From NCBI RefSeq assembly GCF_019039105.1, contig NZ_JAHPIV010000023.1, positions 1 to 51,950 on the forward strand: 51,950 nt of DNA, written 5' to 3'. A program made the translations under genes and the position numbers. Positions 18,184-27,271 of this stretch are shown here, piece after piece. Origin of the DNA: Desertibacillus haloalkaliphilus (lineage in GTDB: Bacteria > Bacillota > Bacilli > Bacillales > KJ1-10-99). Under the pieces are notes generated by a model that had not been told where the DNA came from, did no database searches, and saw only the letters and a program-made list of their open reading frames with translations. The stretch's first letter is position 1. Each line of letters opens with the position of its first letter.

Positions 18184-18729
18184 TCATTCCCAAAGGTTTT
18201 TTCGTGATGTTGTTACTGTTAAGGCACCTGCTTTTAGTGCCATATCTACTTCCTCTTTTTCTCGTATTAGTCCTCCTGCAATAATTGGAATCCCTGTTTT
18301 CTCATAAACTTCTGTAATAATATGAGGCATAACACCTGGCAATACTTCAATATAATCGGGTTTAGTCACCTCAAGAAGCTTATAACTTGATTCTAGGGCA
18401 ATCGAATCAAGTAAAAATAATCGTTGTATCGCATAAAGCCCATTTTTCTTAGCAGTAAGTACTACGCTTTTTCGGGTTGATATTAAGCCAGCTGGCCGGA
18501 TATCTTGACACAAAAACTGTGCCGCATACTCGTCATTTTTAAGACCAGAGATAAGATCGGCATGAACAAGAATTTTTTTCTTAGCTTGTTTTGCATGCTG
18601 AACAAGACTTCTTAACTGACCGACATGGCTATTTAATAGAACGATATACGTAAAATCACTTTTTATTAACGCCTCAAACTCTTTCATATTACGTATAGCT
18701 GGTAAAATTCGCTGACCATCAAAATGCAT
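18184..18729 (-). CDS. glpP: Glycerol regulon antiterminator GlpP
   Basis: A 181-residue cytoplasmic RNA-binding regulator. It matches the family along its length: N-terminal ILPAIRNMKEFEAL, then ILVHADLISGLKNDEYA, and the TIM-barrel-like phosphate-binding C-terminus (IPIIAGGLIREKEEVDMALKAGALTVTTS). In B. subtilis GlpP binds glycerol-3-phosphate and prevents termination in the glpD and glpFK leaders, and both leaders are present downstream here. The ribosome site is GGTGGAG, 7 nt before ATG. It lies upstream of the glpF promoter and is presumably expressed from its own. Confidence 0.95.
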   Translation of the reverse strand: MHFDGQRILPAIRNMKEFEALIKSDFTYIVLLNSHVGQLRSLVQHAKQAKKKILVHADLISGLKNDEYAAQFLCQDIRPAGLISTRKSVVLTAKKNGLYAIQRLFLLDSIALESSYKLLEVTKPDYIEVLPGVMPHIITEVYEKTGIPIIAGGLIREKEEVDMALKAGALTVTTSRKNLWE

Positions 18730-18917
18730 CTATCTCTCCACCTTCTGTGTCACTTGAATTCTTTTATGTTCGACTCATGCTTTTAAATGTAATCGTGTAT
18801 TAATTAATATGTCAATGGATAAAATCTTCAACAAATCGACATGCTCATAACCTTGCATCTTTCTTTAAATATAGATATGATCGAAAACGAATGTTTTAAA
18901 ATGAAGGGGAATAGCTG

Positions 18918-19169
18918 ATGAAAGCAAAATTACAATTTACGATGGATTATAAAGAATACATGGATCGATATTCAATGTTTTGTCTCGATGAAGAAATGGC
19001 CGAACAAGCACCACCTTTAATGACCGAGGAAGAATTCGAAGAGAAGAAACTACTAATCATTGACTGCTACCGTACGTATAATGATTTTATCTCTGAAGGA
19101 AAAGAACACGAAGCATCGATGTACATGATCAATATGATTGCTCCGCTTGAGGAGATGCTCTTATTATAA
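18918..19169 (+). CDS. Hypothetical small acidic protein
   Basis: An 83-residue protein that I do not recognise. It is acidic in its middle (EEEFEEKK), mostly helical by composition, lacks a signal peptide or membrane helix, and has several aromatic residues (YKEYMDRYSMF, DCYRTYNDF) and five or more Met in its second half. AAGGGG lies 8 nt before the ATG, which supports translation. It stands alone between glpP (divergent) and the YtkA-like gene (convergent). The name and role are left open. Confidence 0.65.
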   Translation: MKAKLQFTMDYKEYMDRYSMFCLDEEMAEQAPPLMTEEEFEEKKLLIIDCYRTYNDFISEGKEHEASMYMINMIAPLEEMLLL

Positions 19170-19170
19170 A

Positions 19171-19221
19171 AATTACTTTAGGGGTTGCTCTACCATCGCT
19201 CCTTTTAAGACAACCCCTAAA
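19171..19221. terminator. Shared hairpin between convergent genes
   Basis: TTTAGGGGTTG and CAACCCCTAAA form an 11-bp stem around a 23-nt loop. The minus-strand side runs into AGTAATTTTTA, so it suits the leftward YtkA-like gene better than the rightward one. Confidence 0.65.
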
Positions 19222-19226
19222 ATAAT

Positions 19227-19730
19227 CTACTGCAATTGATGTTCTACCCATGTAGGCATTGGTTGTTCAAGGTTTATATGATCTGTCGGGTCTCGGTATC
19301 CCTTAGAAACGATAGGCCCCTCTGCACGTAAATGAAACTGGTCGTAAAACACTTGACTTCCTTTGCTAGCCTCAACCATTCCAATCCATGTACCACCCAT
19401 TGATACTACAGCCTCTGTTTCGTAAAGACCACCTTCAACATGGTTCATTTTCTTCTTCATATGATGCACCATATTCGGCATATCTAGAATGACGGTCACA
19501 TTGGCATCTGTAATTGGGTCTCCCATATCGTCTTCCAAGAACAGTTGAATATCTGTCGCCTCACCGGCGTTAATTACACGATCCGTACCAATAACATCGA
19601 TTTGCCAATTTGTCGCAATCGTTGGCGGTGCACTCACCCCATTCAGAAACCATATTGTCATCAACACGAAAACAATTGCTGCACTTATCGCGGCATAAGG
19701 CTTTTTCATCACATTCTTAATAACGTTCAT
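19227..19730 (-). CDS. YtkA/FixH-like membrane-anchored protein
   Basis: A 167-residue protein with one N-terminal membrane anchor (about 12-32) and an outside beta-sandwich-like domain. The domain has the YtkA/FixH pattern: DIQLFLEDDMGDPITDANVTV, then a Met/His-rich loop (MPNMVHHMKKKMNH, near residue 88) and MGGTWIGMVEA. The Met/His loop resembles copper-handling segments in this superfamily, but no copper ligand set can be proven. FixH/CcoH-type proteins help assemble cytochrome oxidases; no oxidase genes lie nearby. The short unknown gene before it is convergent, so the two share no operon. Confidence 0.7.
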   Translation of the reverse strand: MNVIKNVMKKPYAAISAAIVFVLMTIWFLNGVSAPPTIATNWQIDVIGTDRVINAGEATDIQLFLEDDMGDPITDANVTVILDMPNMVHHMKKKMNHVEGGLYETEAVVSMGGTWIGMVEASKGSQVFYDQFHLRAEGPIVSKGYRDPTDHINLEQPMPTWVEHQLQ

Positions 19731-19866
19731 GGTCCCACCTCTTCTTTTCTCTCAATTACATCATTGTCAAAAAATAACGATCATATTCAAATGGTCCTCA
19801 TTCACGGAAGGACCCGCCAGTATACAATTTCCCGTCGAACCGATTTCGTTCGAATGTTCTCCCATT

Positions 19867-19900
19867 AAAAAAGCTTGCATTCATGTTTGAATACAAGCTT
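19867..19900 (-). terminator. Terminator of the YhcX-like gene
   Basis: On the minus strand AAGCTTGTATTCA pairs with TGAATGCAAGCTT (one mismatch) around a short loop, followed by TTTTTT. Confidence 0.85.
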
Positions 19901-19912
19901 AGCCTTCGAGTG

Positions 19913-21454
19913 TTATTTCTTTAATTTATAGTTAATTTCATAAATATCGCGTCGTCGGTCCTTTAATTGAGCGACACTTCCCGTTTTACGATGACGTCTT
20001 AAGATCTCTAAGTCAACATCGCCGACGACAACCGTATCAATATTCGGGTTACATTCACCAACGATGCCATCTCGCGGAAACGAGAAGTCCGATGGTGTAA
20101 AAATCCCTGATTGAGCATACTGAATATCCATATTCTCAACTTGTGGCAAGTTCCCGACCGTACCTGAAATGACGGTATACACTTGATTTTCAATGGCTCT
20201 CGCCTGCGAGCAGTACCTCACACGTAAATATCCCTGTCGTTCATCAGTACAAAACGGTGTAAAAATAATATTGGCACCCTTATCAACAGCGATGCGGGCG
20301 AGTTCAGGGAATTCAATATCATAACAAATTTGAATGGCGATCTTACCACAATCAGTATCAAATACGTTAACTTCATTACCTGGTGAAATGCCCCACCACT
20401 TGCGTTCATTTGGTGTAATGTGAAGCTTGTACTGTTTTTCAATTGTCCCATCGCGACGGAACAGGTAGGAAATGTTATAAATCTTGTTCCCTTCCTCGAC
20501 AAAATGCGAACCACCAATGATATTAATGTTATATCGGACAGCTAAGTTCGTGAATAACTCAATGTAGTCTTCTGTAAATTCAGTGAGCCGACGAATCGCG
20601 CGGCTAGGACTTTTTTCCGGCAAAAACGAAAGCAACTGCGTTGTAAATATTTCAGGAAATACTGCAAAATCTGAGCCATACCCTGCGGCTACGTCTGTAT
20701 AGTATTCACATTGGGTCGCGAACTCTTCAAATGAGTCAATTTTTTTCATCATATATTGAATGGTTGTGATACGTACAGGAAACGACGTTTTAAAATGCCG
20801 TTTCGTCGTCGCCTTATAATCAACATTGTTCCATTCCATCAGCGTCGCATATTTCATCGATGCTGCATCATCTTCTAAATAATTTTTATTAATTCGTTTT
20901 AACGTAAACCCATTAATAATTTGAAAGGTTAATACAGGGTCATAAAGATTATGAATCATGACCTCTTCAACATATTGCCTTGGCGTCAACTCACTAGCAT
21001 GTTTATAATAGTTTGGAATTCTCCCACCAATAATAATACTTTTCAAATTAAGTTGACGCGCTAAATCTTTACGCGCTTCATACAAGCGTCTACCAATTTT
21101 CATGCGCCGGTAGTCTGGGTGAACCATGACTTCCATGCCATAGAGATTGTATCCTTCATAATCATGGTTTGTGATATAACCATCTTCTGTGATTTCTTCC
21201 CATGTATGTTCATCATCATATTCATCAAAATTTATGATTAAGCTAGAGCAAGATCCAATTATTTCTCCATCATATTCAACACAAAATTGTCCTTCAGGGA
21301 AAATATTCAAATGACTCTCTAAATGCTCTTTCTTCCAAGGATCCATATTTGGAAAGCATAATTTTTGTAACTCGATAAGATCTTCAAAATCGTCTCGTTC
21401 TATATTCCTAATCTCAATAATTTTCTCAAACTTCGAGACATCAATCTTAGACAT
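19913..21454 (-). CDS. yhcX: GNAT acetyltransferase / carbon-nitrogen hydrolase fusion, YhcX-like
   Basis: A two-domain protein of 513 residues, the same length as B. subtilis YhcX. The N-terminal GNAT domain (about 15-200) has the acetyl-CoA-binding HPDYRRMKIGRRLYEARKDL stretch near 105. The C-terminal nitrilase-type domain (about 220-505) has the catalytic triad Glu (FPEIFTTQ), Lys (EKQYKLH) and Cys (QICYDIEFPE). The combination suggests an amidase with an acyl-transfer domain; the substrate is unknown. I chose the ATG at 21454, with GGAAGGAAG upstream; 29 extra in-frame residues up to 21541 have no homologous look. In B. subtilis yhcX also lies beside the glp genes, so the order is conserved. 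Confidence 0.92.
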   Translation of the reverse strand: MSKIDVSKFEKIIEIRNIERDDFEDLIELQKLCFPNMDPWKKEHLESHLNIFPEGQFCVEYDGEIIGSCSSLIINFDEYDDEHTWEEITEDGYITNHDYEGYNLYGMEVMVHPDYRRMKIGRRLYEARKDLARQLNLKSIIIGGRIPNYYKHASELTPRQYVEEVMIHNLYDPVLTFQIINGFTLKRINKNYLEDDAASMKYATLMEWNNVDYKATTKRHFKTSFPVRITTIQYMMKKIDSFEEFATQCEYYTDVAAGYGSDFAVFPEIFTTQLLSFLPEKSPSRAIRRLTEFTEDYIELFTNLAVRYNINIIGGSHFVEEGNKIYNISYLFRRDGTIEKQYKLHITPNERKWWGISPGNEVNVFDTDCGKIAIQICYDIEFPELARIAVDKGANIIFTPFCTDERQGYLRVRYCSQARAIENQVYTVISGTVGNLPQVENMDIQYAQSGIFTPSDFSFPRDGIVGECNPNIDTVVVGDVDLEILRRHRKTGSVAQLKDRRRDIYEINYKLKK

Positions 21455-21645
21455 AGGTTCTTCCTTCCTTTCCAAGCCATCCTCTGTTGGAGGAGCTGTT
21501 CGTTTATCACATCCTATAAATTCTACCCTTTTTTGCACCAATTGAACAGCAAGTCACTACAAACGAAAATTGATAAGGGCTAAAAAACAAGGCTGTCCCC
21601 TCCGTCATGTATCTTAACGTGTGAGCTTTTACTTCAGATGTCACT

Positions 21646-22338
21646 CTACACTTTCGTTTTTTCTTCACGCATCAGTTGCCACTGTTCCCTAGCCATTTCT
21701 ACTACTTTCTTTTCAATCGATCGGTTTTTATGATTAATAACCCGGGAAAAATAGACAACAGCCTCGGATTGATTACCTACTTTGCGATGTAATTCTCCGA
21801 TTAAATACAACAGCTTCATTTCTGTCATTTGCGTTCCTATAAAATCAGAATCCTGATAGGCACCTTCATAATATTTCAGTGAAAGTCTTAAGAAACGAAG
21901 GTCCTGGTCAGCCACTTTTTTCATTCGATATAGCCAAGATAAGCGTAAACAAATTCCCGCTAGAACGATATGCTTTTCTTCTTTTAATGACCCTGACAAA
22001 AGCGCTAGCTTATGAGTTTCAATCGCATCATTTACGGTTCGTAGCCCTCCATAATTTCGTGGTTGCCACTGACTACTCAATTTTTTCACAATGTTTTCTT
22101 CAATATGTGGCAATAAAGTTGTTGAAAACGTATCCGCACATGAAAAACCGCACTGGGGACAAACACTTATTTCATAAAAATAGGGAATGTAATTCTCATC
22201 CTTATATTCTGTATAAAAATCACTTTCAATTCTTTTGACACGCACGAATCGAGATCGTAGACGTTTCGTTATGTATTTATGTTCACATAATAAACAAGTT
22301 ACTTCCTTATCATAAAATGGTTCTATCCCTTCAGACAT
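21646..22338 (-). CDS. DUF2225 family protein
   Basis: A 230-residue cytoplasmic protein of the DUF2225 family. It begins with a zinc-ribbon-like segment: VTCLLCEHKY near residue 13 and ISVCPQCGFSCADT near 57, four or more cysteines in paired CxxC form. The rest is helical and TPR-like (LRLSWLYRMKK, FLRLSLKYYEGAY, LLYLIGELHRKVGNQSEAVVYF). The function is unknown. It has no visible operon partner; the next gene upstream, nupC, carries its own terminator. Confidence 0.8.
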   Translation of the reverse strand: MSEGIEPFYDKEVTCLLCEHKYITKRLRSRFVRVKRIESDFYTEYKDENYIPYFYEISVCPQCGFSCADTFSTTLLPHIEENIVKKLSSQWQPRNYGGLRTVNDAIETHKLALLSGSLKEEKHIVLAGICLRLSWLYRMKKVADQDLRFLRLSLKYYEGAYQDSDFIGTQMTEMKLLYLIGELHRKVGNQSEAVVYFSRVINHKNRSIEKKVVEMAREQWQLMREEKTKV

Positions 22339-22425
22339 ACAATCACCTTTTTGCTTGATAGTTACCTTTATTTTAGTATAAAAGTCCCCGTCCTTTCTAC
22401 TCTATTTTTTCTTTTAGGTGATTGT

Positions 22426-22469
22426 AAAAAAGGTGGACGGTCAAAAGTAAAGAATTTTAGACCATCCAC
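22426..22469 (-). terminator. Terminator of nupC
   Basis: On the minus strand GTGGATGGTC pairs with GACCGTCCAC (one mismatch), followed by CTTTTTTAC. Confidence 0.85.
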
Positions 22470-22483
22470 ATCATACGTCTTTA

Positions 22484-23704
22484 TTAAAATAACATCCCTG
22501 CAATGGATGCACTTAATAACGAGGCTAAAGTACCTGCTACGACTGCTCTCATCCCTAATTTAGCAATATCGCTACGACGATCTGGTGCTAGTCCACCAAG
22601 TCCCCCAAGAAGAATAGCTAACGAGGAGAAGTTCGCAAATCCACATAATGCAAAACTAACGACAGCGATCGTCTTTTCGGACAAATCCCCAGCTTCAATA
22701 TAAGGTTGAAACTCCGCATACGCAACAAACTCATTTAAGACAATTTTTTGCCCAATTAAACTACCTGCAGTAATGGCATCTCCCCACGGAACACCAATCG
22801 CAAAAGCAATCGGCGAAAAAAGAATGCCTAAAATCGACTGAAGTGACAGGTTCTCAAAGCCAAATAAACCGCCAATACCACCTAAAATCCCGTTAATTAA
22901 TGCTATTAATGCAATAAAGGCTAATAACATGGCACCGACATTTAATGCTAATTGCAAACCAACGCCTGCGCCTCTAGCTGCAGCATCAATGACATTTGTG
23001 GATTCGTTATCTTTTTCAATCTTAATATCGTCTGTCGTTTCAGATCGTTCCGTTTCAGGTAAGATCATCTTAGCCATGATTAAACCAGCTGGTGCTGCCA
23101 TAAAACTTGCCGCCAATAAATATTCTAATGGAACACCCATGAGTGAGTAACCGATAAGCACCGAACCGGCTACTGATGCAAGCCCTCCTGTCATGACTGC
23201 GAACAATTCAGAATGTGTCATTTTAGCCAAGTATGGTCTTACAACAAGTGGCGCTTCGGTTTGTCCGACAAAAATGTTAGCTGCTGCTGACATTGATTCA
23301 GCCTTACTTGTGCCCAATATTTTTGATAGTGCACCACCAAGGATCTTGATAAACCATTGCATCACCCCGATGTAGTACAAGACTGCAATTAATGAAGAAA
23401 AGAAAATAATAACCGTTAGCACTTGAAAAGCGAAAACAAACCCAACAGCTTCTCCATCCCATAGGCCTCCAAATAAGAACATGACGCCTTCATCGGCATA
23501 GTCAATAATTTTCTGGACACCCATTGTTAGCCATTGGAGAGCTGCTCGTCCTGTTTCCCATCTTAGAACAATAACGGCAAATCCGATTTGAATCGCTAAT
23601 CCCCCAAGAACGGTCCTTAAGCGTATATGACGGCGATCTCTTGAAAAAAGAAAAGCAATTAAAAAAACAGTAACAATACCTAATATTCCCCATAGAAAAT
23701 TCAT
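22484..23704 (-). CDS. nupC: Concentrative nucleoside transporter, NupC family
   Basis: A 406-residue ion-coupled nucleoside importer of the CNT family. The signature segments are clear: [37 protein letters not shown] near residue 165, then EFVAYAEF and [13 protein letters not shown] near 340, which hold the nucleoside- and sodium-binding residues. About ten helices or re-entrant hairpins. The ATG at 23704 is preferred, since AGAGGTG lies 11 nt upstream; a GTG four codons earlier is too close to that site. It is monocistronic with its own terminator. Bacterial relatives take pyrimidine nucleosides or a broad set, which cannot be resolved here. Confidence 0.92.
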   Translation of the reverse strand: MNFLWGILGIVTVFLIAFLFSRDRRHIRLRTVLGGLAIQIGFAVIVLRWETGRAALQWLTMGVQKIIDYADEGVMFLFGGLWDGEAVGFVFAFQVLTVIIFFSSLIAVLYYIGVMQWFIKILGGALSKILGTSKAESMSAAANIFVGQTEAPLVVRPYLAKMTHSELFAVMTGGLASVAGSVLIGYSLMGVPLEYLLAASFMAAPAGLIMAKMILPETERSETTDDIKIEKDNESTNVIDAAARGAGVGLQLALNVGAMLLAFIALIALINGILGGIGGLFGFENLSLQSILGILFSPIAFAIGVPWGDAITAGSLIGQKIVLNEFVAYAEFQPYIEAGDLSEKTIAVVSFALCGFANFSSLAILLGGLGGLAPDRRSDIAKLGMRAVVAGTLASLLSASIAGMLF

Positions 23705-24008
23705 GGTAATAAACACACCTCTTCCTACTCATATTTGTAACGTAACAAGACTCTGTTTTTAAATTATCCAAATGTAGAAATATTACTCATTTCTCTCAGT
23801 CCATTAAAATCTGGAGTATAATGATAAAAACAGCCATTTTTATAAAGGTATAGCATAGAATAGGAAACGGACAGACGGTTTAAAACGCTGTATTCATGCT
23901 TATAATGAGTTCACAACAACAAGAGTCGGACCAGTTTTATAATGACAACACAAACATATGGATAAGTTGTTCAACAAGGACACTAATTTCAAATTAGAGG
24001 TGACCCCA

Positions 24009-26447
24009 TTGATTCAAATGAGTAAAGAAGAGTTGAAAAAAAAGTTAATTGATACGCTTCACTCACGGCACGGAAAAACCATTGAGGATGCAACGCCTAT
24101 GGATGTCTATCAGGCGCTAGGACTTGTCATTAAAGGCGAAATCAATAAAAACTGGATCTCTACGAATAAACAATATTATGAACAAGAAGAGAAACAAGTC
24201 TACTACTTTTCAATGGAGTTTTTACTTGGTCGATTAATGAAAAGTAACCTAGTGAACACGCAGATGCTCACCACCTGTAACGATGCCCTTCAAGAGTTAG
24301 GCTTGAATCCTTCACAAGTATTTGACCAGGAAGCAGAAGCGGGGCTTGGCAATGGCGGATTAGGTCGATTAGCCGCTTGCTTTCTTGACTCTTTAGCTTC
24401 GCAACAACTCCCGGGACACGGCTGTGGCATCCGCTATAAATATGGATTATTTCAACAAAAGGTTATCGATGGATATCAAGTTGAATTACCTGATTACTGG
24501 TTAAAAGAAGATTATGTATGGGAAGTCCGTCGCGTTGATAAAAGTGTCAAAGTTAGGTTCGGGGGCACGGTTGATGTTGAAGAAATGGGTGGACGACTTC
24601 ATTTTCACTCTAGAAACCACCAAACCGTATTAGCTGTTCCTTATGATGTTCCTATTGTTGGCTATGGCACAAACACGGTTAACACGTTGCGGTTATGGAG
24701 TGCGGAGGTCGCTGAATCAGAAGTTCCGTTTCATCGTTCGGGGCACCATGATTATTATAATTATCTTGATTATAAACGTTCGATTGAAACGATTTCCGAA
24801 TTTTTATACCCTGATGATTCACACCACGAAGGTAAGCTATTGCGTCTAAAACAGCAATACTTCCTTGTTTCAGCTGGGGTCCAAAGCATTATTCGTTCCT
24901 ATAAGGAGAACTACAGCTCTCGATTAGAAACGCTTCATGAAAAAATTGCAATTCATATTAACGATACACACCCAACATTAGTCATCCCTGAACTAATGAG
25001 AATCCTTATGGATGAAGAGGGTTATAGCTGGGATCGAGCTTGGGAAATCACGACACAAACCGTCGCTTATACGAACCATACCACCTTATCCGAAGCACTA
25101 GAAAAGTGGCCGGTTGAAATGATGAAATCACTATTACCTCGAATTTATATGATTATTGAAGAAATCAACGAGCGTTTTTGCAAATCGATTTGGGATCACT
25201 ACCCTCATATGCGTGATGACATTTCCGAAATGGCAATTATTGCGTATGGGCAAGTGAAAATGGCACACCTTGCCATTGTGGGGAGTCACAGTGTCAACGG
25301 TGTAGCAAAAATTCACACCGACATTTTAAAGAAAAAGGAAATGAAGAAGTTCTACTCTATTTATCCACATAAATTCAATAACAAAACAAACGGAATTACG
25401 CACAGACGCTGGCTGTTGCAAGCAAATCCTAAATTAAGCAAAGTGATTACAGAAGCGATTGGTACACGTTGGATCTCAAATCCAAAAGAATTAATCGGGC
25501 TACTTAAATATACATCGGACCTCTCTTTTCAAGAAAAAGTAAGGAGAGTCAAATTGGATAATAAAAGAAAACTCGCTAACCTTGTCGCTGCACAAACAGG
25601 CATCCTAGTTGATGAGACATCTATTTTTGATGTCCAAATTAAGCGACTCCATGCGTACAAACGACAACTATTAAACATTCTTCAAATCATTGACCTTTAT
25701 AACCATCTCAAAGAAAATCCAACATTAGATATTACACCGAGAACGTTTATCTTTGGGGCAAAGGCAGCTCCTAGTTATCATTTCGCCAAAAAAGTGATAA
25801 AACTGATCACAACTGTGGCCTCGGTCATCAATCAAGATAAAGCAATTAATGATAAGCTTAAAGTCATCTTTTTAGAAAATTATAGCGTATCTTTAGCTGA
25901 AAAAATCATTCCTGCAACCGATGTTAGCGAACAAATCTCAACCGCAAGTAAGGAAGCCTCTGGGACTGGGAATATGAAACTGATGATGAATGGTGCGCTC
26001 ACCATTGGTACACTTGATGGCGCTAACATAGAAATTAAAGATATGGTTGGTACAGATAATATCTTTATTTTCGGACTAAAACCCGAGGATGTTTTACATT
26101 ATTACCAATATGGTGGCTACAATGCCCGTGACGTTTACGATAGTGATGAACGCCTCCGTACCGTTGTCGATCAGCTGATCAATGGGTTTTTTGGCAAAAA
26201 TGTTGATTTTAGTGATATCCATTATTCGATATTCGCCCAAAATGATGAATTTTTCGTGCTAAAGGATTTCGATAGTTACACCGAAGCACAGGAAATCATC
26301 GACGAAGCGTATCGTGATCAACAGTTATGGATGAAGAAAAGCATCACCAATATCGCACATTCCGGTAAATTCTCAAGTGATTGCACCATTTCTGAGTATG
26401 CAAATAAAATCTGGAAATTAACACGAACACCGATTGATTCAATGTAA
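24009..26447 (+). CDS. glgP: Glycogen/maltodextrin phosphorylase
   Basis: A GT35 phosphorylase of 812 residues releasing glucose-1-phosphate from alpha-1,4-glucans. Strong landmarks are YYFSMEFLLGRL, LGNGGLGRLAACFLDSLA, HINDTHPTL, and the pyridoxal-phosphate lysine in SGTGNMKLMMNGALTIGTLDGANIE. I place the start at a TTG because AGAGGTGA lies 5 nt upstream and the length then fits the family; an ATG at 23958 has no ribosome site, and an ATG at 24018 is another option. The gene is alone: glgB, glgC, glgD and glgA, its usual operon mates, are absent. It may therefore use maltodextrin or host glycogen genes elsewhere. The product would pass to the pgcA enzyme. Confidence 0.95.
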   Translation: MIQMSKEELKKKLIDTLHSRHGKTIEDATPMDVYQALGLVIKGEINKNWISTNKQYYEQEEKQVYYFSMEFLLGRLMKSNLVNTQMLTTCNDALQELGLNPSQVFDQEAEAGLGNGGLGRLAACFLDSLASQQLPGHGCGIRYKYGLFQQKVIDGYQVELPDYWLKEDYVWEVRRVDKSVKVRFGGTVDVEEMGGRLHFHSRNHQTVLAVPYDVPIVGYGTNTVNTLRLWSAEVAESEVPFHRSGHHDYYNYLDYKRSIETISEFLYPDDSHHEGKLLRLKQQYFLVSAGVQSIIRSYKENYSSRLETLHEKIAIHINDTHPTLVIPELMRILMDEEGYSWDRAWEITTQTVAYTNHTTLSEALEKWPVEMMKSLLPRIYMIIEEINERFCKSIWDHYPHMRDDISEMAIIAYGQVKMAHLAIVGSHSVNGVAKIHTDILKKKEMKKFYSIYPHKFNNKTNGITHRRWLLQANPKLSKVITEAIGTRWISNPKELIGLLKYTSDLSFQEKVRRVKLDNKRKLANLVAAQTGILVDETSIFDVQIKRLHAYKRQLLNILQIIDLYNHLKENPTLDITPRTFIFGAKAAPSYHFAKKVIKLITTVASVINQDKAINDKLKVIFLENYSVSLAEKIIPATDVSEQISTASKEASGTGNMKLMMNGALTIGTLDGANIEIKDMVGTDNIFIFGLKPEDVLHYYQYGGYNARDVYDSDERLRTVVDQLINGFFGKNVDFSDIHYSIFAQNDEFFVLKDFDSYTEAQEIIDEAYRDQQLWMKKSITNIAHSGKFSSDCTISEYANKIWKLTRTPIDSM

Positions 26448-26454
26448 ATATCAA

Positions 26455-26500
26455 AACAACCCATACCAAAAAGGAGATCATCCTTTTTGTATGGGTTGTT
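26455..26500. terminator. Bidirectional terminator between glgP and the phosphodiesterase gene
   Basis: AACAACCCATAC pairs with GTATGGGTTGTT, with a continued inner stem AAAAAGGA/TCCTTTTT, about 20 bp in all. It serves convergent genes ending at 26447 and 26510. Confidence 0.75.
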
Positions 26501-26509
26501 CCTTCATGC

Positions 26510-27226
26510 CTATTGTCCTTCGCGTATCGATCGAGCTAACTTGGGGTGATCAGTAAAGATACTAGAACAATTCATTTCCATACAACGTTTCATTTGCTCT
26601 TCATCATTCACAGTGTATGGCCTTACAAAAATATTGTCATCAATTAACTCTTTAACCTCCGACTGTTTCATCATCGGGTAATAATAATGCAGCGCTTGAG
26701 CGCCAACCGATGTCAGGTACTTCAGTGGTTGATGAAGGCTAGCACGGACAATAATAGCAGTCTCAATGTGATCGATTTTCGCAAGTGACTGCACTAACTG
26801 ATGATCAAAAGAAGATAAAATGACGCGATTCATCTTAAACGTTTGTAATCGGTTACGAACTTGTGCTGCTAATTTCTCACGATCCAAAGCAGTACCCTTT
26901 AGCTCAATATTTAGCGTCAAAGGATAGCTCTGCGCCCATTCAAGGACGTCATCGAGGGTGGGAATGAGTTCACTTGCAAATCTTGGCGCAAACCATCTCC
27001 CTGCGCTGAACTGGCGTAACTCTGCTAACGATAAGTCTGCTATACTCCCTGTTCCATTCGTCGTACGATCGATCGTAAAATCATGAATAACGACCGGAAC
27101 TTCGTCTTTTGTCAGTTGGACATCAAATTCTATTCCGTCGACACCGAGCTTGGCAGCCGCCTCAAAAGCTGCCAGCGTATTTTCTGGATGAGTACTCGAT
27201 GCTCCACGGTGAGCAAAAATTTCCAT
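26510..27226 (-). CDS. Glycerophosphodiester phosphodiesterase, UgpQ-like
   Basis: A cytoplasmic enzyme of 238 residues (no signal peptide) splitting glycerophosphodiesters into glycerol-3-phosphate and an alcohol. The GDPD catalytic set is present: IFAHRGASSTHPENTLAAF at the start, then DGIEFDVQLTKDEVPVVIHD with the metal-binding Glu/Asp and second catalytic His. The ATG at 27226 is preceded by GAGGGGTG; a 42-bp longer frame is not supported. It follows the GntP-family gene by 45 bp without a terminator, so the two likely form one operon. Its product would enter the GlpD path. Confidence 0.92.
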   Translation of the reverse strand: MEIFAHRGASSTHPENTLAAFEAAAKLGVDGIEFDVQLTKDEVPVVIHDFTIDRTTNGTGSIADLSLAELRQFSAGRWFAPRFASELIPTLDDVLEWAQSYPLTLNIELKGTALDREKLAAQVRNRLQTFKMNRVILSSFDHQLVQSLAKIDHIETAIIVRASLHQPLKYLTSVGAQALHYYYPMMKQSEVKELIDDNIFVRPYTVNDEEQMKRCMEMNCSSIFTDHPKLARSIREGQ

Positions 27227-27271
27227 ATTTACACCCCTCATATCACGTGCCTTTTGATCACTTATCAAAGG

